A program made the translations under genes and the position numbers. Below, in pieces: positions 22,841 through 30,611 of a DNA stretch of 64,000 nt (the stretch's first letter is position 1; every line of letters starts with the position of its first letter). Under the pieces are notes generated by a model, which saw only the letters and a list, made by a program, of their open reading frames with translations, did no database searches and was not told where the DNA came from. The stretch spans positions 100,345 through 164,344 of the forward strand of contig NZ_QZDU01000007.1 of the NCBI RefSeq assembly GCF_009917525.1, written 5' to 3'. Source of the DNA: Acutalibacter sp. 1XD8-36 (GTDB lineage Bacteria; Bacillota; Clostridia; Oscillospirales; Acutalibacteraceae).

Positions 22841-24964
22841 ATGCTGCCAAAATCAGAAATGCAATCTATTGCCCAAAAACTCAACCTTGAGCTTTTCAAC
22901 CAAGTTACCGACTTTATCATGGAAACCGCAAAGGTTTCGCTTGAACAAATCAGGGAGCTGAATAACCGCTGCTTTCTCCGCACAGCGGAACCAGTGGCAG
23001 AAACCATGCAGGAGCAGTACGGTTTCCTGTATCTGGGTGAACTGCTGGAGCGCTATGAGGAGCGCTTCGGGATGCCGGACGAAGACCTGCGGGCCATTGC
23101 CCTGGCTCTTGGGTTCACAAGCGAACTTCTGACAGCCAATATGTTCGTGGGAAAACAGAAGTATGTGTTCCTGGACAAAGTGAGAGCCAAAGCGGAAGAT
23201 GACATTTTCCTGGCTGGTGCGCTCTGCCTGCTCGGGGATGACACGCCGAAATGGGAAAACTCTTTTTACAATCGGAAGTACTGCTCAACAGAAGAACTTA
23301 TTTTTATTATAAGTTTGTGCCCGGATTTCGCCCAGTCCTTCAGCCACTTTAAACCCCACCTGCTGCGCCTGCTGGGAAAAGAGCGCTCCCTGCCGGTTTT
23401 GGGAAATACCAAGCTCCTGGACTGGCTCATCGTGCGGATCATTCCCATACTGAAAGGATACCGCGGGAAAGATGCGGCGCTATTCCGGGCTCTTTGTGCT
23501 TTGCCCCGGATGTTCGTAAAGCCGGGCAGCAGGGAGTTCAATGAGCTGACAGCAAGCGGCTACACCTCGCTTGAGATTGCCTACGCAAACATGATGTGTG
23601 TGCAGTCACAGGCAGCTGACACGGTTTTGCGTACCGATTCTGTCGTAACGACAAAAATCGTGGTGCAGCTATTCCAGGAAGTGGTTTCACAGAAAGAGTT
23701 ATGCACGCCGGGGGTCTACGACTGGCTGAGTAGCATTTATCGCCAATACGCACGGTTTCCCAAGCTGTGCTATGGGACCCACAGCCTGATCCACGCCATA
23801 GAGGAACGGGCAGTGCTGCAAAATGTGGACACCTTTATCTGGCTTGCAGATGCGGCTGGCCTGAATCACGATATCTTTGCCTGCTTTGACATCATGGACA
23901 CAAAGTGGGATAAGCTGGCAGAGGTTTTCGAGCACGAAAAATACAGAAGACTGTTTCGGGATCATCTTTCCAATGATATGTCCAAAGAGGAGATACAGTC
24001 CCGCATTGCCAGGTACGACACGCTGACCGGTGCGAGCTATGTATCTGAGTGCCTGGAAACGGATGAGTACGGCATGAAGCTGCTGGTTGAAAAAGGTGCC
24101 ATTGACCTTTGGGACAGCTTTTGCGGCTGTCTGGACCAGAATGGAGAAGCTGCAAATCGAAATGTGATGAAAAACATTACGAGCTACCTGTGCGCCGACT
24201 TCAATTTATCGGTGTTTCGGTTTTGCGAAAAATATTTTGCCGGGCATGATATGTACAGCCTGGAACAACTCTTGGGGTACAACCGCAACAGCCTGTTCCG
24301 CAATGTGTATAGCATCGATGGCTACTATTCGGACAAATTGACTTTGTGCAATAACTTCCTGGACGAGGAGATGCAGCGCACCCTTCTGGGGTGGCTTCAG
24401 GACTTCATCTTTACATTTGAGCCAGAAAAGTATTTGAAATTCGCACTTTTAGTCCTGAGGGATAAAGATGCAGCGCACCTGCTGTCCCCATCTGAGCAAC
24501 GTACATTGTTTGACCAGCTGATCACCCAAAAGAATTTGATTGGATATCATGGAAATTACTTAAAGCAGCAGTATCTCACTTCCGAGGAGCTTGAGGCAGA
24601 ACATGAGGCAGAAGCCGCAGCCAAATTAGAAATGGAACGGCAGGCCCAAGCGGTTCGGGAATCCGAAATACGCACTAGGTTTCAAGATATGGAGCATACC
24701 TTCCCCAAGATTTTCAAATTCCTGGACCGGAACAACTATTCACTGCGGGACGAGCAGATTGCCTGTACAGTAGTGAGGGAACAGCTGGATGCGTTGCTCT
24801 CTGCTGCCGGATACTGCTTGGACAGAGAGGGCATGGGCGGCTTTCTGAAGGTGTGCGGCAAACTGATAGAGAACGGAGCGCTGCAAATTGACGAGATGCA
24901 GGATTACATTAAATTGCTAAAGGAGGAAGTAACAAATGACAACAACTGTAACAAAGCCTGCTGA
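22841..24964 (+). CDS. Large helical protein of unknown function (707 aa)
   Basis: Start after AAAGGAGG; 707 residues. No catalytic motif recognised. It is almost wholly helical by pattern (MQSIAQKLNLELFNQVTDFI, ELLERYEERFGMPDEDLRAI), with a charged coiled-coil near 580-615 (EELEAEHEAEAAAKLEMERQ) and no signal peptide or membrane helix. Its last 29 bp overlap the next gene, so the two are coupled and may form a complex. Leu- and Phe-rich helical spacing suggests an alpha-solenoid scaffold. I cannot place it in a family. Confidence 0.75.
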   Translation: MLPKSEMQSIAQKLNLELFNQVTDFIMETAKVSLEQIRELNNRCFLRTAEPVAETMQEQYGFLYLGELLERYEERFGMPDEDLRAIALALGFTSELLTANMFVGKQKYVFLDKVRAKAEDDIFLAGALCLLGDDTPKWENSFYNRKYCSTEELIFIISLCPDFAQSFSHFKPHLLRLLGKERSLPVLGNTKLLDWLIVRIIPILKGYRGKDAALFRALCALPRMFVKPGSREFNELTASGYTSLEIAYANMMCVQSQAADTVLRTDSVVTTKIVVQLFQEVVSQKELCTPGVYDWLSSIYRQYARFPKLCYGTHSLIHAIEERAVLQNVDTFIWLADAAGLNHDIFACFDIMDTKWDKLAEVFEHEKYRRLFRDHLSNDMSKEEIQSRIARYDTLTGASYVSECLETDEYGMKLLVEKGAIDLWDSFCGCLDQNGEAANRNVMKNITSYLCADFNLSVFRFCEKYFAGHDMYSLEQLLGYNRNSLFRNVYSIDGYYSDKLTLCNNFLDEEMQRTLLGWLQDFIFTFEPEKYLKFALLVLRDKDAAHLLSPSEQRTLFDQLITQKNLIGYHGNYLKQQYLTSEELEAEHEAEAAAKLEMERQAQAVRESEIRTRFQDMEHTFPKIFKFLDRNNYSLRDEQIACTVVREQLDALLSAAGYCLDREGMGGFLKVCGKLIENGALQIDEMQDYIKLLKEEVTNDNNCNKAC

Positions 24965-27407
24965 GGTGGGCACAACAATGACGGAGCGGGTAAAAGTCAT
25001 ACTTAAAATGAATAAGATAGACTTGCCCCTGGAGTGGCTTAAGAAGTTCGACACGCAAACGCTGCTGGAAAGCTGCGGCCGCATAGAGAAGTCGTTAGGC
25101 AGACAGGTAGGAGTTGGAGCCAACTTCCAGCGGGAGTTTATCCAAAACCCTTTGTTTGCGGATTTCTACACTAAACTTTTGAGCACTATTGCCAACGGAG
25201 AAATTAGTTCTGTTCATCTGCAAGTTCAGATCGGCCGGTTCCTGCCTGCCTTTTGGTCCACGGGACGGGATATAGCGGAGTCCACTATCGACAACTTCTT
25301 GGAGGCCATGGGTGTCGATCCCATCGAAGAATCCAACCGCCTGATCTACCTGGATAACTTTGCGGGTGCTGGGCTGACTGAAGACGCTGTGAAACTTGTT
25401 GTCAAAAGTCTTTCAAACTGCATAGAAGTCCCTGCTGTTCTCACCGAAGAGCAGAAGGACTTTTTGCAGGAACCTTTTGTGGGGCGCTGCGAGCTGTGCC
25501 ATTCCGCACCGTTCACGGAAGTGTTCAACTTCTTGGCTGACCACCCAGACCTGCTTTCATTGACCCGGCTGCTTTATGAGAAGCAAGTGGATGGGTTCCT
25601 GACGATGAATGAGTACCGGCAGTTCGCTGAACCGGGGGCAGATCATGCCGCGCTTATAACGGAGATAGTCATCACTTTGCCCCTGCCCGCGCTGCGTCCA
25701 TTTTTTGTCTTTTGGGAGCAAAACGGATATAAACCCGATGAATTGAAAGCTATGAAACGCCTGTTGGCAGCCAGGCCGAATGAAGACTGGGAACACACCT
25801 TGTCCACCCGGGTCGGGTATACCAACGCGCTGTACGGCGCTAAGTTCAAAACCATAGACCTTTCCGAAATGGATTCAAAAGAAGAAACAATTTTGCTATA
25901 TGCCATCATTCACAACAAGAATCACTTTATTCGGCTGGTGGATGAGCACGCAGAGTCGTTCTGCAGCTTACCAAGCAACTCAATTCTTTTGGATAAGCCT
26001 TTCTATGAAGAACACTTTAACCTCAATGAGCTTACGGAAAGAGATCTGGCCGCCTGTAGAAAAATGGTCGTCAGCCGGTTTCACCCCGGGTTTTATGCGC
26101 ATGGCAGGCAATATACATTTCCGGAGATACAAGCCCTGCACGGCAGACCAGAACTGTACTGGAATTTCTACCACGCTCTCATTTCAGACAGCCAGGACTA
26201 CCGGCTGCTGGTGTTCCGGCAGGTTTGTAAGCGTACCCTGCTGGACGGATTGGATGACAATGAGACAGCAGCCTTGGCAGTAAAGCTCACCCAAAAGCCG
26301 CTGGCAGACTGGATGCAGGCAGAGTTTAGCCATATCGACGGCCTTCAGGCTAAAGAAGCAGTGCGGCTGTTGGTTCACTGGGACCAGTGCAGACATTTGC
26401 TGCCCGGCATGAAAACACAGCTGGACGTTCTGATAGCGCTGAGAAGTTTGGATTCTCTCACCGGCTTTGGGTCGATAGAGGAGTTGAAAGCTGATCTTAC
26501 CCGGACAGACCCGAACTGGGGTCATTTAGCAGAAAAGATGGAGTTGTCAGAGGAGTTTCAAAATCAAAACAAAGACAACATTCTCCTTTTCCTCTGCCAG
26601 GACGGCGCGAACATAGCTATGAAGTATATGGAATGCCTGAACAATGAACACAAGGCCGCATATATGCGGGTGATAAAGGCCGAGCTGATGGGCAGATTCC
26701 GTGAATTGAAGTATCACAAGGGTGACTTGAGCCGGGAACTGGCGATCCAACTCCCGGAACACAGCATAGAGATCTGGAAGAACAATACACAAACCTCACA
26801 CGCAAACATTCAGATAGAAGAACGGGACGACTTCATCTCCACTATGCTGGCTGGAACCATTCCACAGCGTACCTGTCTTTCATATGAGAACGGCGAGTAC
26901 CGTGACTGTCTGTTGGCTGGGTTCGACTCCAATAAAAAGCTGCTCTATGCGGGATCAAACGGCAAAACTCTGGGCCGCGCCTATATGCGCTTGACGAAAG
27001 CATGGACAGGTAACGGCGGTCAGCATGAAGGCCAGAACAGGCTGACCTTTGTGGATCTGGAGAGTCTTACAGGTGCTTCAGAACCAGCCTCAAATCCAGA
27101 GCAGCCTGTGCTTTTCCTGGAGCGGCCCTATATCAGCCATGCTGACCCGAAGCAGACGGCAGACATCATCCGAGTGCTCCTTCATACCGCCGAACAGAAA
27201 GCGGAGAAAATGGGCGTCATGCTGGTGGTCAGCGGCCAATACTTTGATGCTGTTACAGATGCGTTTGTCAGAACCCGGCTCAGCCTGTATATTTCCAAGT
27301 CAAAGGCCGGAAGGCAGTACCTGGACAGCTTGGGTGGACAGGCAACGGCATCTGACGAGGGAAACTATGTGGCTAACTCGTTTTTGGCAAAGCGGGTAAC
27401 GGATTGA
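24936..27407 (+). CDS. Large protein of unknown function (823 aa), partner of preceding gene
   Basis: ATG 24936 follows GGAGG inside the end of the previous gene. The first 590 residues are helical and similar in style to the neighbour (LPLEWLKKFDTQTLLESCGR). After about 640 the character changes to a compact alpha/beta domain: GTIPQRTCLSYENGEYRDCL, FDSNKKLLYA and YMRLTKAW, then FLERPYI, TADIIRVLLHTAEQKAE and MLVVSGQYF. This tail may be catalytic or ligand-binding, but no known motif stands out. No export signal. A promoter inside its last codons starts the DUF3990 unit. Confidence 0.75.
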   Translation: MTTTVTKPAEVGTTMTERVKVILKMNKIDLPLEWLKKFDTQTLLESCGRIEKSLGRQVGVGANFQREFIQNPLFADFYTKLLSTIANGEISSVHLQVQIGRFLPAFWSTGRDIAESTIDNFLEAMGVDPIEESNRLIYLDNFAGAGLTEDAVKLVVKSLSNCIEVPAVLTEEQKDFLQEPFVGRCELCHSAPFTEVFNFLADHPDLLSLTRLLYEKQVDGFLTMNEYRQFAEPGADHAALITEIVITLPLPALRPFFVFWEQNGYKPDELKAMKRLLAARPNEDWEHTLSTRVGYTNALYGAKFKTIDLSEMDSKEETILLYAIIHNKNHFIRLVDEHAESFCSLPSNSILLDKPFYEEHFNLNELTERDLAACRKMVVSRFHPGFYAHGRQYTFPEIQALHGRPELYWNFYHALISDSQDYRLLVFRQVCKRTLLDGLDDNETAALAVKLTQKPLADWMQAEFSHIDGLQAKEAVRLLVHWDQCRHLLPGMKTQLDVLIALRSLDSLTGFGSIEELKADLTRTDPNWGHLAEKMELSEEFQNQNKDNILLFLCQDGANIAMKYMECLNNEHKAAYMRVIKAELMGRFRELKYHKGDLSRELAIQLPEHSIEIWKNNTQTSHANIQIEERDDFISTMLAGTIPQRTCLSYENGEYRDCLLAGFDSNKKLLYAGSNGKTLGRAYMRLTKAWTGNGGQHEGQNRLTFVDLESLTGASEPASNPEQPVLFLERPYISHADPKQTADIIRVLLHTAEQKAEKMGVMLVVSGQYFDAVTDAFVRTRLSLYISKSKAGRQYLDSLGGQATASDEGNYVANSFLAKRVTD

Positions 27408-27431
27408 TTTTTATGAGAAATGTGATATAAT
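27404..27431 (+). promoter_or_regulatory. Sigma-A promoter of DUF3990 module
   Basis: TTGATT (27404-27409), 16 bp, TATAAT (27426-27431), then GAGGGAG before ATG 27468. The module therefore has its own transcript. Confidence 0.7.
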
Positions 27432-27467
27432 TATTAAAAACCGTCAGAACCAGAGGGAGAATAGAAC

Positions 27468-27971
27468 ATGACCTTATATCATGGAAGCAACATGATCGTA
27501 GAAAAACCTCGGTTGATCCAACAGAGCCGGACGCTGGATTTTGGATCGGGCTTTTATACAACAACCAATCTGGAGCAGGCAGTCAGCTTTGCTGAAAAGG
27601 TCGCCGCTCGCAGGAGGGTGGGAACGCCTTGTGTCAGCGTGTATGCGGTCCCGGAAGTGGCTTCTTTGATGGCATCACTTCTGGTGAGAGTTTTTGCTGC
27701 AGCGGATGAGGCGTGGCTGGACTTTGTCTTTGAGAACCGGAGCGGCAGCTATTTGGGCCCCAAATATGATATTGTTTTGGGCCCGGTGGCAAATGATACC
27801 ATTTACCGTACATTTGCCGCTTATGAGGATGGCATACTGACAAAAGAGGAAACGGTGAGCCGCTTGAAAGTGAAAAAGCTCTATAATCAGATGACTTTCT
27901 CCACGGAAAAAGCGTTGGAAACACTCCGCTTTGTGGGAACGCTTGATGGAGAGGAGGCAAATCATGAGTAG
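27468..27971 (+). CDS. DUF3990 protein, ADP-ribosyltransferase-like toxin candidate
   Basis: 167 residues. LYHGSN at the start, DFGSGFYTT (about 23-31), SVYAVPEV and [14 protein letters not shown] (about 100), with [14 protein letters not shown] near the end: the full set of DUF3990 marks. The fold is related to HYD1-type ADP-ribosyltransferases, with His of YHG and Tyr of FYT near the NAD site. Usually adjacent to small DUF3791 genes in a toxin-antitoxin-like unit, as here. Overlaps the next gene by 8 bp. Toxicity is inferred. Confidence 0.85.
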   Translation: MTLYHGSNMIVEKPRLIQQSRTLDFGSGFYTTTNLEQAVSFAEKVAARRRVGTPCVSVYAVPEVASLMASLLVRVFAAADEAWLDFVFENRSGSYLGPKYDIVLGPVANDTIYRTFAAYEDGILTKEETVSRLKVKKLYNQMTFSTEKALETLRFVGTLDGEEANHE

Positions 27972-28203
27972 CAGAGGGATAAAGGCTCCCTTGGAGCTGA
28001 TAGTGCCAAGACTCGTAAGCGCCATCATGTCCGGCTATGACCTGTCCGAAACCGAGGCACTGACACGGCTTTATCAGTCAGAGCTGTACAGCAGGCTGGA
28101 GCAGGAAGGAACCAAGCTCTGGCACCTGAGCGTGCCGACTTTGTACTCCCTATGGGATGAGGAACAGCGGACAGGAGAGATCACCTACCCGGAGGAGGCG
28201 TGA
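27964..28203 (+). CDS. Small partner protein of DUF3990 module (79 aa)
   Basis: ATG 27964 follows GGAGAGGAGG; the ATG at 27931 lies inside the toxin gene without such a site. 79 residues, helical, with [19 protein letters not shown] and [13 protein letters not shown]. This type of small protein commonly sits beside DUF3990 and DUF3791 genes. Probably a neutralising or adaptor subunit. It ends 2 bp before the third gene's start. Confidence 0.7.
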   Translation: MSSRGIKAPLELIVPRLVSAIMSGYDLSETEALTRLYQSELYSRLEQEGTKLWHLSVPTLYSLWDEEQRTGEITYPEEA

Positions 28204-28205
28204 CC

Positions 28206-28415
28206 ATGGATGAAAAAACCAGATTCGTGGTATACTGCATAGAACAGTACAAAACCGCGAAAAATCTGAAAGGCCGTGAGGTCATTGACCTTTTCAACCA
28301 GTACCAGGTGATCGGCTATATCCGTGATTTCTATGAATCGCTTCATACCACGGGCAGACAGTATATAGTAGAAGACATAGGCCAGTATATTGAATCGCAG
28401 GGCAAACGAGCGTAA
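28206..28415 (+). CDS. DUF3791-like protein (69 aa)
   Basis: ATG 28206 after GGAGG. 69 residues: FVVYCIEQYKTAKNLKGREV, LFNQYQVIGYIRDFYESLHT, then a YIVEDIGQYI tail, which fits DUF3791. Third gene of the module; likely antitoxin or adaptor. The transcript then meets a T2-type hairpin at 28489. Confidence 0.8.
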   Translation: MDEKTRFVVYCIEQYKTAKNLKGREVIDLFNQYQVIGYIRDFYESLHTTGRQYIVEDIGQYIESQGKRA

Positions 28416-28488
28416 TTGGGCCTGCGCATCTGACTTGAAACTACTATATCAAATATAAGACAATCAAACATTGGCCTTTCTTTAGGCA

Positions 28489-28526
28489 AAAAGAGCGCGC
28501 AGAGTGAAAGCTTTGCGTGCTCTTTT
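28489..28526 (+). terminator. T2-type leader hairpin, copy 2
   Basis: AGAGCGCGCAGAG, loop TGAAAG, CTTTGCGTGCTCT, TTTT. 13-bp stem with G-U pairs. A TATC box (28446) and AATCAAAC precede it, possibly a worn TAGTATCA leader. It lies 42 nt before the next gene. Confidence 0.7.
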
Positions 28527-28567
28527 CATTTATCAAAGCCAACTAATGATGTTAATGGAGGAATCGC

Positions 28568-29446
28568 ATGGACTTAGAACACAAAGCAATCGAACGCCTG
28601 AGAATGGCAGCTGAGATGAGTGAGAAATACTACCAGAAACCATTATTGGTCACGGTAAGTGGTGGGAAGGACAGTGAGGTTTGCTTAGAGTTGTGCAGAC
28701 GGGCAAGAATCCCCTTTGAAGTTGTACACAACCTGACCACTGCCGACGCGCCGGAAACGGTAAGACACGTTAGGAAAACTTTTCGGCGCTTAGAGCTTGC
28801 GGGCGTTCCCTGCGCTATTCTTTCTCCGCTCTATAAGGGTAATCCCACCAGTATGTGGAAACTCATACCTCAAAAGCTTATTCCACCCACCCGGAAAATA
28901 AGGTGGTGCTGCGCATATCTGAAAGAAGTGGCAAACCCTCACCGGTGCATTGTCCTTGGAGTCCGCAGCGCTGAGAGCATTAGCCGGGCGGATTCTGGTG
29001 TTTTAGAACTTCCGGGGAAGACAAGGCGTGAGAAAATCACCTTTGACATGGATAACGGTGACAGTCGGGTGATTGCCGTTTGCCAAGCTAAAGCAAAATT
29101 GAAGGTCCATCCCATTGTGGATTGGACTGACCGGGACGTGTGGGCTTTCCTGCACGATGCAGGGATAGAAGTGAATCCCTGTTACTCAATGGGATTGCGG
29201 CGCGTAGGGTGCATAGGATGTCCTATGGCGAGCAAAAGCCGCTACACAGAGTTTCAGCTCTGGCCTAAGTATGAGCAACTATACCGCCGCGCCTTTGTTC
29301 GGATGCTTGAAGGCAGAATAGCAACAGGTAAAGATAGACTATGGCAGACTGCCGATGAGGTATTTCGTTGGTGGATGGAGGATAAGAACCTGGAAGGCCA
29401 GCTCGACATTTGGGGCGGCGAGATTGGGGGCTATAAACACCTGTGA
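28568..29446 (+). CDS. PP-loop (PAPS reductase/CysH-like) protein
   Basis: 292 residues from ATG 28568 after GGAGG. P-loop SGGKDS (about 35), the family's nucleotide site. CC in RWCCAYLK (about 117) and the pair in RVGCIGCPMAS (about 215-222) could bind an iron-sulfur cluster as in assimilatory APS reductases and DndC. LGVRSAESISR matches the region after the cluster. Mobile-element relatives act in phosphorothioation or have unknown roles; no dnd partner genes are near, so the substrate is open. It stands alone between two leaders. Confidence 0.85.
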   Translation: MDLEHKAIERLRMAAEMSEKYYQKPLLVTVSGGKDSEVCLELCRRARIPFEVVHNLTTADAPETVRHVRKTFRRLELAGVPCAILSPLYKGNPTSMWKLIPQKLIPPTRKIRWCCAYLKEVANPHRCIVLGVRSAESISRADSGVLELPGKTRREKITFDMDNGDSRVIAVCQAKAKLKVHPIVDWTDRDVWAFLHDAGIEVNPCYSMGLRRVGCIGCPMASKSRYTEFQLWPKYEQLYRRAFVRMLEGRIATGKDRLWQTADEVFRWWMEDKNLEGQLDIWGGEIGGYKHL

Positions 29447-29500
29447 CTATGCTTGGGCGCATAATGCACTTTGATGATGACATAAAGTGATGGAATCTGC

Positions 29501-29529
29501 TTGCATTTTCTCCTTGCATCTGTTATACT
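29501..29529 (+). promoter_or_regulatory. Promoter of leader B
   Basis: TTGCAT (29501-29506), 17 bp, TATACT (29524-29529). Confidence 0.75.
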
Positions 29530-29534
29530 AACAG

Positions 29535-29616
29535 CATAGTATCAAGTTTGAAGCAGTCAAACACAGTTATCTGAGTTACAGAGCGTCTGGAGGTTTATCT
29601 TCCAGGCGCTTTTTTC
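29535..29616 (+). ncRNA. TAGTATCA leader RNA, copy B
   Basis: TAGTATCA (29537-29544), AGTTTG...CAAAC hairpin, CAGTTATCTGAGTTA box, then AGCGTCTGGAGG...CTTCCAGGCGCT and TTTTTT to 29616. The stem differs in sequence from A and C but keeps pairing. Confidence 0.75.
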
Positions 29617-29658
29617 GTTCCTACCGGGGAATCCCGCCACAATTTAATACCAGCCTTT

Positions 29659-29706
29659 CTTTAGGCAAAAAGAGTACGCAGAGTAAATCCTTTGCGTGCT
29701 CTTTTC
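29659..29706 (+). terminator. T2-type leader hairpin, copy 3
   Basis: AGAGTACGCAGAG...CTTTGCGTGCTCT followed by TTTT (stem 29671-29702). GGGGT/ACCCC and CCAGC-TTAG-GCTGG hairpins then lead to AAAGGAGG. The arrangement after T2 is the same as at 22744-22830. Confidence 0.65.
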
Positions 29707-29773
29707 ATTTATATACCGGGGTACAATACCCCACAAAATAAACTACCAGCTTAGGCTGGCAAAGGAGGAAAAG

Positions 29774-30070
29774 ATGAACAGTCAGATGAGAAAAAGATCC
29801 CTTGTACACAATATGTGCATGGGCACAACTTTTGCAAAACCCGGCAAAGTCGAGGTATTTGCCCAGATGGTAAAGAAAGAAGGCGTCTGTGATGCTTGGT
29901 GGGATGTACCTGGCAAGCTAGCCCACTATACTCTGGCAAAACAACTCCGGGCAGCGCTGCCACAGTACGAGTTTGAGCTGGATTACTATGGCTACCTCTG
30001 CCGGGCTTACCGAGATGACAATGCAAAACAGCTGTGGTCGCCAGATCCGGGCAGACCCATCGGCTATTGA
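29774..30070 (+). CDS. Small unknown protein (98 aa)
   Basis: ATG 29774 follows AAAGGAGG; the frame is open back to 29696 through the T2 hairpin, which is not coding. 98 residues, no recognised family. Contains YEFELDYYGYLCRAYRDDNA and a WSPDPGRPIGY tail. First gene of the unit with pcfK and pcfJ, 43 bp before pcfK. Confidence 0.65.
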   Translation: MNSQMRKRSLVHNMCMGTTFAKPGKVEVFAQMVKKEGVCDAWWDVPGKLAHYTLAKQLRAALPQYEFELDYYGYLCRAYRDDNAKQLWSPDPGRPIGY

Positions 30071-30113
30071 CATTCTTCAGAACGCTGATAATTTAATTTA
30101 AGGAGAAAATAAT

Positions 30114-30599
30114 ATGCCAGAAAAAATCATAACCCTTAACGACTACCAGCCCGAAAACTACCAGGCCCAAGCTGTAGAAAAAATTGCCGCCGAGCTGAAA
30201 AACTTTGCAGGCGGTCAAAAGGAAGTATGTATCTCAAAGTCTGCCGCAGCCCAGGTGACCCACTTCTGCGAGGAATCACCGGTATTTGCCGAGGTAGTCT
30301 ACAAAACAAAGCGCACCCTCTCAGACTGCTGTGCCGAGGTGCTCAAAGGCTGTGGGACGTCTATCTCAGACATTGATGTGTACCGCGGTCTTGTAAAGGC
30401 TTACTTTCCCAACGCCGATGTGGAGTTTCTGATGAACATATCCATCAACGGCAGCGCACCCAGTGAGGAGGAGATGGCGAAAGAACCTAAAAAGCCGGCC
30501 TCTAAACCGATGGCAGCGAAGACAGCTCGAAAGACGGCCGAACCCAAGAAGCCCGCGCCGCCTGCCCAGCCTGAAATCATTCAGCTTTCGCTGTTTTAA
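30114..30599 (+). CDS. pcfK: PcfK-like protein (AcrIIA9-related family) with clamp-binding tail
   Basis: 161 residues. The core (about 15-105) fits PcfK-like proteins of conjugative plasmids: SAAAQVTHFCEESPVFAEVV, CCAEVLKG, then DVYRGLVKAYFP. As I recall, public annotation links this family to AcrIIA9, an inhibitor of Cas9; activity here is untested. A Lys/Pro/Ala-rich linker leads to the extreme C-terminus QLSLF, which equals the consensus beta-clamp-binding peptide QL(S/D)LF. That would recruit the protein to the replication clamp. The next gene, pcfJ, starts 12 bp on. Confidence 0.75.
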   Translation: MPEKIITLNDYQPENYQAQAVEKIAAELKNFAGGQKEVCISKSAAAQVTHFCEESPVFAEVVYKTKRTLSDCCAEVLKGCGTSISDIDVYRGLVKAYFPNADVEFLMNISINGSAPSEEEMAKEPKKPASKPMAAKTARKTAEPKKPAPPAQPEIIQLSLF

Positions 30600-30611
30600 G
30601 GAGGTGGCGTT

